This document shows, piece by piece, positions 54,236 to 64,000 of a stretch of 64,000 nt of DNA (its first letter is position 1; every line of letters starts with the position of its first letter). The stretch is from contig NC_091279.1 of assembly GCF_042100115.1 (NCBI RefSeq), positions 2,685,199-2,749,198 of the forward strand. The letters are read 5' to 3'. The stretch comes from Alternaria dauci. Its lineage: Eukaryota; Ascomycota; Dothideomycetes; Pleosporales; Pleosporaceae. The translations under genes were made by a program, and so were the position numbers. The notes under the pieces were generated by a model, which had not been told where the DNA came from, ran no database searches, and was given only the letters and a program-made list of their open reading frames with translations.

Positions 54236-55345
54236 CCTAGTCACCCGTGGTAGAAGGTGTATGCAGGTTGACGATGCTGCGGTACGTGGTGGGTGGGTGG
54301 TGTTGCGGCGAGCGTCGCAACGTTCGTGTTGTGGCAACATGCGCGAGGAAACAGCCGGAGAGCGGTGAAAAGTGAAAGGGGAAGCTCCCAGTAATTTTAG
54401 CCTCGTCGCCCGTACTGAGCCTAGTAGAACGATGACCAGGAGTAGGGCATAGTATAGCCACCCGGTTCTGGCGTGAGCGCTCACTGTTGAGCATTGCGGG
54501 TACAGCGCACAAGACTCTGACGCGGGCTCACGTTGCGTACGCGCGAAACAGAGAAAGTTGATAAAAGATATGGGGATCACCCGAGTGTATAGAAAGCGAG
54601 CAGAGGGAGAAGAGAGACAAGGAGCAGGGAAAGTAGGGAGAGACATGGGGATCACCCAAACGCAGTTCTGGCCGTCATCGTGAACTGAATCGAGCATAGA
54701 AGTTGATAGAACCAAACAAAAGAAAGCGAAAAGAGATATGGGGATCACCCAGCCGTAGGACTAACTGTAGTCGCGAAGGAGAGAGCCAAGACGTAGCCGG
54801 CTACACGCTGCGCATTGCTGTGGCCTTGACGCTCGCTAGATCTCCCATTCACCTTGGCATGTCCTCGCTTATTTGTATGGCCGGTCCGATAGTTATCTTC
54901 CTATTGCCCAAAGGTCGACTGGCTGTCCACTTCTGTCTCTTGGTACCAACTTGTAGAACTCGGGTGATCCCCATATCCTCTTCGCGTCCCTATCGTTCTC
55001 CATCCAATCCTTCTTTTCACGTGTCTTTATCTTGCTCCTCGCTTCCTCACGCACAACCCAAGGTGAGCAACGCAAAATTTGCTTGGCGTTAGCGTCTCTC
55101 GCGCTCGCGCTACCTAGTCCTGCACAAATAACACTTTCCTCCACACCAACTACTTGACACCTTCCCCGAATTGCTTCTCTTGAAAGCAAACCACTCTCAA
55201 CGTCGATATCTCTACCTACCCATTGACCCTTGTCGGTAAGTTGTTGTGGCCTCCTGTTCCGCTGATCGATTGCTAACGATGTGCTGTCCGTATAGAAACA
55301 AAGTCTCACCTACCGTTGAAACTCTGTTTTTGCATATCGTCCAGC
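54236..55345. promoter_or_regulatory. Divergent promoter region between the helicase genes (unit C)
   Basis: Carries ATGGGGATCACCC at 54570, 54645 and 54738 and inverted at 54962-54974. It also has the 5'-UTR intron at 55236-55295. Confidence 0.7.
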
Positions 55346-58300
55346 ATGGCCGACCAGTCTGTCATGCACTACATGGTCAATGACCGGCCGACGTCGGCGC
55401 CGCATGATACAGAAGTCTACGACCAGGGCATTGCTGTCTTGGAGGCACCCGGCAAAGACTCTGTCCAGCTCGGAGGCCTTCCCGACGCCCCTGACCGAGA
55501 GAAGCACGCCTGCTTCACCTGCAAAGAACCAGGCCACAGGGCCAAAGATTGCCCCAAGAAGCTCGAACAGCAAGCGTGTTCCAACTGCGGCGAGGTTGGC
55601 CATGTCTACCGCGACTGTCCCACGAACGAGTGCTTCAACTGCGGTGGTCACGGGCACCTCTCCAAGCAATGCCCTAGTGAGCCAGCAGCAGACCAGGGCC
55701 CTAGGTGCAACGGCTGTAACCGTCTCGGCCACGTTGCCTCGGATTGCTTCTATCCCCAGCCGATCAAAACCCGCAAGTTTCGTGCTCCTAAGGAGGACGC
55801 CTCCAAGGAGGACGTCTCCAAGGATGGCAAAGACGAGCTTCCTCCTGCCCAAACCATGGCCCCACCACTGGATAAACCTAGCTTCACAACAAAGTTATTC
55901 ACTCGGAAGATCCCTCACTATGTCTCCTCCGTTAGTGTAGAGATGGATATTTCCTATCCGAGCGACGACGCTAGTATCACCCTCCGTGGCCACGCTCATC
56001 GGGCAGCCTCCATTACCCTGACAGCCCACAACATCGTCAACTGCACTGTACTTCCCATGAAGATCACCGATGAGTTCTTCACCTCAAGGGTTTCCCAAGA
56101 AGATGTTAAGCGAGCTGCTAGTAAGCTTGCACTCAGCGAACTAGGGATGCTCCTACACTTCCGCTTCGACCTCCAAACCGAACAACCTGACGGACAACCT
56201 CTGAACTCCCGCCCCCTCTACGGATTGGGGTTCTTCTCCCACCAGAACTTTGGGATCTTCGATGAAGTCATCCATCGTGCTCGCGATATCCTCGAGAATG
56301 GCGGCGAGGGCACCGTGCTGCACTTCTTCACGGTCGCCACAGAGTCAGCACAAGAGCGCATGGATACCGTGTACAAAGAGATGCAAGCTCAATACAAGAA
56401 CGACCCGATTCTGCTCTACTGGAAGGACTGTCGTGTCAACCCTCAGACTGGCATGGAGATCTCTGTCGACAAGCAGCCGAAAGGATTCAAGGTCCCTCCC
56501 CAGTGGGCATTCCAGAACAACACACAGTACGTCACCGTGCACTACCAGAACCTTGTCCACGAACTGCGCAAGGCCGCCAAGCAGAAGGGTTTCGAGATCA
56601 CCGACACCAAGATTATGAAGGTTCGCGGCGGCGGTGACCGGTTATACTACGCCGAGCTCAGGGTACCAGAGGGCGCCAGCTACCGCGAGGGCGCCTTCGT
56701 GGACATCCAGTTCAGTCCCTACCAGGAGCAAGCGGACACCTGGCGATTTGAGATCAAACCGTCCGCAGGCATCACGCCCGCTAGCTACATAGGCGGCTTT
56801 CTCTACCGCCCTCGCTTGGGTGCATCCTTCGCCGAGCAGCCCCTGTTCAAGGAGGGCGTTCACTACAGCTGTGCATTTAACTATCGTACTTTGCCTGAAG
56901 CTGAAGAGGCATTGCGTAAGCTTCGCGGCATCTACGTCTTTGCTCGCTTGAACCCTGCCACCGTGGGAATCAAGCGCCAGATCAACGCCCTTAACCATTA
57001 CTTCCGAGGCGGCGATGCCTTTAGCGATGTCACTCAAATCCTCCACAACTCCTACCTTCGCTTCCCAGACGACAAGATCGTGGACTACTTCGCCGGCATG
57101 TTCGCGTATTTGGGAGACAACGGTGCTAAGGACAGCATCATGGAGCGTCTGAACCGCTCACTCCAACCCGACGTTTTGCAGAAGCTTCGCGCCCTTGCCG
57201 GTGGTGTAGCGCTCATCCAAGGTCCTGGTGGCGTTGGCAAGACACGCATCATCGAGGCTCTGGCTGTTGCGCACTACGAGGCTCAACAAACTGGCGTTAT
57301 CCATGGCCTTGGTCGCCTTGCTGCTTTCTGGGTCACGTCGCCGTTGAACAAGCAGCTCGACGACGCTATGCTCAGGATCTACACGGCCTGCCTAGAGCGA
57401 CGGAAGGAGCTCAAGGCCGCTGGCATCCAGGCACGTTTCCCTATCGTAATCCGACGCCATATGAAAGAGACGGAGACAGCGGTTGTTCGCAAGGAGTCCG
57501 AAGCTGCTCGCAACGTCCTGCTAAAGAACGAGAAGCCGCCCTACTTTGAATACATCGAAGAAGAGCACTTCACCAAGGACCAGCTGAAAGAGCAGGCAGC
57601 GGCTTACCAGGAGAAGTCCAGTGAAGACAGGCGGACCATGGCGTTCCTTGACGCACTGACAGTGGACTCGCAATTCCGCATCCTTCTTGAGACGTCCGAG
57701 ACAAAGTCGTCTTTCACCGACAAGCGACTTCAGTTGGAAATGCTGTCGGAGGGTGCGTGGGTTCTGCGCCTCGCCGGAGTGCCGGAGCGTAATGCCGATA
57801 CGAACGAGTTAGTGGTACACGAAATCGCCCAACCAAAAAAGTACCGCGATTTCCGTTTTCAGCTCGACCTCTATGCTTCAGGCCAAGAATTCGACGCCGA
57901 TGACATGCGCCGACTGACTGCTCTCACCAACGAGATCATTAGGGACCTCGCTCAACTGGCCGTAGCCATTGGCATGACCTCCGACGTAATCTCGCAGCCG
58001 CGTACTCATACGCTCGAGCAGCCGTATGCCGTTCATCACGACGAGGCTGGCAAGTTAAGCGAGTCAAGCACGCTCGCTCCTCTCGTGTACACGCACGCCT
58101 ATAATAACGAGGGCCCGCTGATGGTCGAGCGCAAGGCCATAACACCCCACCTGTTCTTCGGCGATATCCATCAGCCAAAGCCTTCTGCTGCCGGTGGTTC
58201 GGAGGAACGTCACGTCTTCAGTGATTAGCAGGACCTACCTTTCTTCCATCGTGCGATGCTAGGCGGCTGTACCACTATTTACCTGCACACACAGTACCGC

Positions 58301-59806
58301 TTCAATTCCGACATCAACGCTCTCACCAACCACATCCTTCCTCGTGGCCGTATGGAAGTGGCCCCCGGGGTAGATGACCGGGAAGAAAACATTCGCGCCA
58401 TGGAGATCGCGATGGAGCAGTTCAACATTTCCTCCGGCCATCGCGTCATCTTCGTCAGCGTCAAAGGTAGCCACGACATCGTCGGTGCCACCAAGTCTCG
58501 CTACAACAAGGACTTCATTCCCTATACCCTCCGGGCCGTCTGCAAGATGATCGCTGGCGGGTTTTCTAGTAAGCAGGTCGCTATCATCACCCCGTATGTA
58601 GCGCAAGTTGCCGCTATCCGCTTCGTATTGGCTAGATTCATGGAGCACTTAGCCAATCAGGTTGACGAGGAGGAGCTGTTCAAACTTAGCGTCCAGCTGC
58701 GAGACGTCGAAGTCTTCACAGTCGACAAAATGCAGGGCGCCGAGAAGGAAGGTATTGTATTCGACACCACCAACGCTGGCGACCTCGGTTTCGTCAAGCA
58801 TACCACACGAATGCTCCTAGCCGTTGGACGCGCGCGTTCCCTCCTCGTTATCGTTGGTAATCCTGTGAGCGTCCTCGCCGAATACACTGGTGCGACCGAC
58901 AAGGACAAGCGGTACGTCAAGCTCGCCTACTACAAGGTTTGGAAATGGTGCCTAGACCGAAAATCCGCCATCCAATTGCACGTTGATCCAGAATTAGCTC
59001 AAGGTTGGTGCGAGTTCAACCCCCCGTTCAATGTCGCCGAGCATATAGAGGCCTTCGCTGCGGGCTCTCAGGCCACTGAAGAGCCCATAAAGATGTTTCC
59101 CGATGCCAACTACGGACCTCTCCCCACATTTTCCACAGCCTCCCCCGTCGACGGTGATAGAATTGATTTCTATTCCGGTGGAGATGACTGGAATCGGGAT
59201 GACGCCAAGGACAAGCCAAATGATGATGGGGTTCCTTTCTATTCCGGTGGAGATGACTGGAATCGGGATGACGCCAAGGACAAGCCAAATGATGATGGGG
59301 TTCCTTTCTATTCCGGTGGAGATGACTGGAATCGGGATGACGCCAAGGACAAGCCAAATGATGATGGGGTTCCTTTCTATTCCGGTGGAGATGACTGGAA
59401 TCGGGATGACGCCAAGGACAAGCCAAATGATGATGGGATTCCTTTCTATTCCGGTGGAGATGACTGGAATCGGGATGACGCCAAGGACAAGCCAGAGGGT
59501 GAGGATCACGCCGACGATGGTGGAGACGAAGCCAAGGACAAGCCAGAGGGTGAGGATCACGCCGACGATGGTGGAGACGAAGCCAAGGACAAGCCAGAGG
59601 GTGAGGATCATGCCGACGATGGTGGAGACGAAGCCAAGGACAAGCCAGAGGGTGAGGATCACGCCGACGATGGTGGAGACGAAGCCAAGGACAAGCCAGA
59701 GGGTGAGGATCACGCTGACGATGATGAGGATCACGCCGGCAATGATGAGGGTCACGGTGGAGATCAGTGCAGCAACGTAGCACACGACTGGAACCAGTAC
59801 GATTGA
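55346..59806 (+). pseudogene. SF1 zinc-knuckle helicase with premature stop (unit C)
   Basis: The frame is open for 960 codons, then a TAG at 58226-58228 replaces the CAG (Gln) of the other copies. The frame resumes at once and stays open to the normal stop at 59806. The stop falls between motif III (GDIHQP) and the QYR motif, so the product would keep the zinc knuckles, Walker A and DEAG but lose the whole second RecA lobe. ATP-driven unwinding should be lost, although nucleic-acid binding may remain. It also lacks one 15-nt repeat (about 55795) and carries Ser-to-Leu (58056), Gly-to-Ser (58568) and Gly-to-Arg (59159) changes. It has five 69-nt and four 51-nt tail units (59156-59698). Confidence 0.88.
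59156..59698 (+). repeat. 69-nt (5) and 51-nt (4) repeats in the broken helicase (unit C)
   Basis: A third distinct combination of tail repeat numbers: 6+2, 4+4 and 5+4 in units A, B and C. It lies downstream of the premature stop. Confidence 0.93.
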
Positions 59807-60361
59807 AAAGGTTCTAGAGACGCTGGAGGTGATTTGGAGATCAAGGAAGACAAGCCTCCCAGTAGGATAGTGTGGGACTAGGCTAATATCGATCTCTTCT
59901 TGTTCTTTGAAAGCCAGTACGTAGTAATGAAGAGAAGTAGTAGAGTAAGAGTTTATGCGCTTACTCTATTCCTCTTAAAGTGATAATACACTGTATCAAA
60001 ATAATAAACGTGCTGGTAAAAGACGCAAGCACAACACTGTTGAAAGACACTGTAATAAATCGCGGTAAAGGTGTGTTTCCTAAACACCTTGAGTTCACCG
60101 TATGCAGCTGTATATGTTTGACAATAGATGGGTTGGAAGTAAAGCCCTGAACTTCAAGCGGTTCTGGAGAGTTGCGGCTACGTTGGGGAGAAGAGGAGTT
60201 AAGGCAGAAGAGGATTTTGGAGGAGAAGTAATAATATACTGTATGTAGAACTTATACGGGTGTATAAAGCTGTAATATGTAGTATAGTAAGGTACAATAG
60301 GTGGTACAATAGTTGGTAATATGTACTATAGTATGTTGTATTATACATTACGATATATCAC

Positions 60362-61083
60362 GGTTGATGTTGCAGCAAGTTGAGGTTCATGTTGCAGCAA
60401 GTTGCGGTTGATGTTGCAGTAAGTTGCGGTTAATGTTGCAGCAAGTTGAGGTTCATGTTGCAGCAAGTTGCGGTTAATGTTGCAGCAAGTTGCGGTTGAT
60501 GTTGCCGCAAGTTGAGGTTCATATTACAGCAAGTTGCGGTTAATGTTACAGCAAGTTGCAGTTAATGTTGCAGCAAGTTGAGGTTCATGTTGCAGCAAGT
60601 TGCGGTTGATGTTGCAGCAAGTTGAGGTTCATGTTGCAGCAAGTTGAGGTTCATGTTGCAGCAAGTTGCGGTTGATGTTGCCGCAAGTTGAGGTTCATGT
60701 TGCAGCAAGTTGCGGTTGATGTTGCAGCAAGTTGCGGTTGATGTTGCCGCAAGTTGAGGTTCATGTTGCAGCAAGTTGAGGTTTATGTTGCAGCAAGTTG
60801 AGGTTCATGTTGCAGCAAGTTGAGGTTTATGTTGCAGCAAGTTGCGGTTGATGTTGCAGCAAGTTGAGGTTTATGTTGCAGCAAGTTGAGGTTCATGTTA
60901 CAGTAAGTTGCGGTTAATATTGCAGTAAGTTGCGGTTGATGTTGCCGTAAGTTAAGGTTGATGTTACAGTAAGTTAAGGTTCATGTTACAGCAAGTTACG
61001 GTTTATATTATAGTAAGTTAAGGTTTATATTATAGTAAGTTAAGGTTTATATTATAGTAAGTTAAGGTTTATATTATAGTAAC
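60362..61083. repeat. 22-bp minisatellite, about 33 copies (unit C)
   Basis: Intermediate length. Same left-to-right decay from G+C-containing to TpA-rich monomers. Confidence 0.95.
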
Positions 61084-62517
61084 TTTTAATAAATATTAAA
61101 GTTAGTATTACCTAATCTTTTAAAAATTTATATATCTATTAGTATAAATAGTTAGTAATCCTTTTACTATATCTTTAAAAAATATACTTTCTACTAAATA
61201 TATTTATAATAATTAATTTTTTTCTTTCTTATTTATTATTTAATAATATTACTATAGAAGTAATAAAACTAGACTACTTTTACTTTATAATAATAAAGTA
61301 ATAAATAAAGAAAAAGTATAAAATAAAGCTAGTTAAATTAAATTTTATTTAAATAAGTAGAATAATAAATACTAAAGTAAGAATAAAGTTATTAAGTATT
61401 TAATTAAGTAATAAGTAAAGATAGTTTAAAGCTATATTAACTAAATACTAGTTACTACTAAGTAAGACTTTCTTATATTATCTTTATAAAAGAAATTTAT
61501 ACTACTATATATAAAACTTAAATAAAGATTAAGAATTTATAAAGTTTTACTATAATTAAGAAACCTTTTAAAAAAAGTTATTTATTTTACTTAACTAAGG
61601 GTAAGTATATAGTATATAGTAATATATTAAATAAGATTTTTTTACTTTTTTATTTATCTATATTCTTATATAAAGGTTTACTTAGATTTAATAACTTTTA
61701 ACTACTTTATAAAAAGAAGAAAAGAGTATAACTTATATTTAAGATAAAGATATTTATAAAGTAAAAGAATAAAATATTTAATACTTTAAAATAAAAAATA
61801 TTTTATAAAAATTTAGTATTTTTTCTTTAAGAAAAAAAAGTATAATAAAGTATTAGTAACTACTAAGTATAGTTATTTAAAAAATAAGAAGTAGTTTTTT
61901 ATAATTTATTATTTTATAATAACTAGTTACTTCTAATTAACTTACTATATAATAAGCTAAAGCCTAATTAGTTTATTCCTTAATAGGATCTTAGTTATAT
62001 ATATAAAGTATACTACTTATAGAATCTAAGTAGTAAGTAGTTTACTTAGATTCTATACTAGTAAACTAAATAAATAATACTCTAAGCTACTACTTCCTAA
62101 ATAACTTTTAAACTATAGCTTTCCTTAACTTCTTTTCTTATTTAATAAAATAATAGTATACTTATATAATAGCTCCTTAAGTATAGCCTTTTATATACTA
62201 CTTCTAACTATATAGCTATTTTTAATTAAGTAAACTAGTAGAAAGAAATAATTTTAAAAGTAGTATTTATTAAAAGTTAATAAAAGATTTAAGGTAAAAA
62301 TAAATTTTTTTTTATTTTATTTAAAAAAAGAGTTTTTAAGTATTTTAAGTAATAGTTAGTATAGTTTTTTAAATCCTTTATTACTAATAGTAAGATTTAT
62401 TTCTAAAGTATATAGTTTTATTATTTATATTACTATATAGCTAATAATATTATAAGAATAAAATAAATATAAACTTTACTACTATTTTACTTTAACTTTA
62501 ATATAAATTAATCTTAA
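61084..62517. repeat. A+T-rich RIP-saturated tract (unit C)
   Basis: Full-length counterpart of 11751-13185. The sole CpA of unit A (11800) is TpA here. No genes. Confidence 0.9.
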
Positions 62518-63835
62518 AAGCCTTAAGTAACTAAGAAGCCCTAAGTAACTAAGAAGCCCTAAATAACTAAGAAGCCTTAAGTAACTAAGAAGCCCTAAGT
62601 AACTAAGAAGCCCTAAGTAACTAAGAAGCCCTAAGTAACTAAGAAGCCCTAAGTAACTAAGAAGCCCTAAATAACTAAGAAGCCTTAAGTAACTAAGAAG
62701 CCCTAAGTAACTAAGAAGCCCTAAATAACTAAGAAGCCCTAAGTAACTAAGAAGCCCTAAATAACTAAGAAGCCTTAAGTAACTAAGAAGCCCTAAGTAA
62801 CTAAGAAGCCCTAAATAACTAAGAAGCCCTAAATAACTAAGAAGCCCTAAGTAACTAAGAAGCCCTAAGTAACTAAGAAGCCCTAAGTAACTAAGAAGCC
62901 CTAAATAACTAAGAAGCCCTAAATAACTAAGAAGCCCTAAGTAACTAAGAAGCCCTAAGTAACTAAGAAGCCCTAAATAACTAAGAAGCCCTAAATAACT
63001 AAGAAGCCCTAAGTAACTAAGAAGCCCTAAATAACTAAGAAGCCCTAAATAACTAAGAAGCCCTAAGTAACTAAGAAGCCCTAAGTAACTAAGAAGCCCT
63101 AAGTAACTAAGAAGCCCTAAATAACTAAGAAGCCCTAAATAACTAAGAAGCCCTAAATAACTAAGAAGCCCTAAATAACTAAGAAGCCCTAAATAACTAA
63201 GAAGCCCTAAGTAACTAAGAAGCCCTAAGTAACTAAGAAGCCCTAAGTAACTAAGAAGCCCTAAGTAACTAAGAAGCCCTAAGTAACTAAGAAGCCCTAA
63301 ATAACTAAGAAGCCCTAAGTAACTAAGAAGCCCTAAGTAACTAAGAAGCCCTAAATAACTAAGAAGCCCTAAGTAACTAAGAAGCCCTAAGTAACTAAGA
63401 AGCCCTAAATAACTAAGAAGCCCTAAATAACTAAGAAGCCCTAAATAACTAAGAAGCCCTAAATAACTAAGAAGCCCTAAATAACTAAGAAGCCCTAAGT
63501 AACTAAGAAGCCCTAAGTAACTAAGAAGCCCTAAGTAACTAAGAAGCCCTAAATAACTAAGAAGCCCTAAATAACTAAGAAGCCCTAAATAACTAAGAAG
63601 CCCTAAATAACTAAGAAGCCCTAAATAACTAAGAAGCCCTAAATAACTAAGAAGCCTTAAGTAACTAAGAAGCCCTAAGTAACTAAGAAGCCCTAAGTAA
63701 CTAAGAAGCCCTAAATAACTAAGAAGCCTTAAGTAACTAAGAAGCCCTAAGTAACTAAGAAGCCCTAAATAACTAAGAAGCCCTAAATAACTAAGAAGCC
63801 CTAAGTAACTAAGAAGCCCTAAATAACTAAGAAGC
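62518..63835. repeat. 18-bp satellite, about 73 copies, next to the telomere (unit C)
   Basis: Same monomer as at 13186-13410, expanded about six-fold. Most monomers contain CCCTAA on the plus strand, so the bottom strand shows TTAGGG every 18 bases, opposite in orientation to the telomere that follows. The last monomer ends in GAAGC before the linker CTGTAACCG. Confidence 0.96.
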
Positions 63836-63843
63836 TGTAACCG

Positions 63844-64000
63844 TTAGGGTTAGGGTTAGGGTTAGGGTTAGGGTTAGGGTTAGGGTTAGGGTTAGGGTTA
63901 GGGTTAGGGTTAGGGTTAGGGTTAGGGTTAGGGTTAGGGTTAGGGTTAGGGTTAGGGTTAGGGTTAGGGTTAGGGTTAGGGTTAGGGTTAGGGTTAGGGT
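63844..64000 (+). repeat. Telomere repeats (TTAGGG)n
   Basis: About 26 uninterrupted TTAGGG hexamers run to the last base. The G-rich strand reads 5' to 3' outward, as expected at the right end of a chromosome. The repeat joins the 18-bp satellite through a short non-repeat linker (63836-63843). TTAGGG is the usual telomere unit in filamentous ascomycetes. Confidence 0.98.

Larger units (their letters stand above)
37311..63835. repeat. Subtelomeric unit C (terminal copy)
   Basis: The terminal, telomere-capped copy, 26.5 kb. It has the longest 34-bp palindrome array (about 31 copies) and a strongly expanded 18-bp satellite (about 73 copies). Its SF1 helicase gene is interrupted by a stop codon, and its SNF2-like gene has eight rather than six 72-nt coding repeats. 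Confidence 0.93.

Noticed and set aside
62518..63835. CRISPR-like array
   Set aside because: Monomers are contiguous with no unique spacers, and the genome is eukaryotic. The same holds for the 22-, 34- and 68-bp arrays.
1..64000. Assembly duplication artefact
   Set aside because: The three copies differ in at least six separate repeat lengths, in a 0.75-kb deletion and in substitutions, which an artefact would not produce. Long-read depth would settle it.

Overview
This window is the right-hand end of a chromosome from a filamentous ascomycete (Pezizomycotina-type) fungus. It closes with about 26 perfect TTAGGG repeats (63844-64000). The genes have short fungal introns with CTAAC-type branch points. 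Long A+T-rich tracts lack CpA, TpG and CpG almost completely, the footprint of repeat-induced point mutation (RIP). I cannot name the species.

Nearly the whole window is one subtelomeric unit of about 24-26.5 kb repeated head to tail. Cut at the point where the terminal copy meets the telomere, the copies are unit A (1-13410, left part outside the window), unit B (13411-37310) and unit C (37311-63835), followed by the telomere. In order, a unit holds: a 34-bp palindrome-rich minisatellite; a ParB/sulfiredoxin-fold-like gene (+); a large gene of unknown function (+); a 640-residue unknown gene (-); a 423-bp foldback element with inverted ends; a broken gene (-); six 68-bp tandem repeats; a SNF2-like helicase gene (-); a promoter region shared with a divergent zinc-knuckle UPF1/NFX1-like SF1 helicase gene (+); a 22-bp minisatellite that decays to A+T; an A+T-rich RIP-saturated tract; and an 18-bp satellite that abuts the telomere in unit C.

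The layout recalls the helicase-coding Y' elements of Saccharomyces and the telomere-linked helicase genes of other fungi. Here, however, the unit carries two different helicases plus a ParB-like protein and two unrecognised proteins. The ParB-like gene sits directly behind an array of palindromes (about 31 in unit C), which suggests a self-contained subtelomeric element with its own DNA-binding protein and possible binding array. That link is inference.

Copies are almost identical base for base, but tandem repeats inside and outside genes differ in unit number, so they are separate copies. Unit B has lost the satellite and about 0.5 kb of A+T-rich DNA. The terminal copy of the SF1 helicase has a premature stop and four more changes within 1.1 kb, all CpA to TpA on one strand or the other. 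The arrays appear to grow and shrink by recombination while being lightly touched by RIP. No rRNA, tRNA or CRISPR array was seen.
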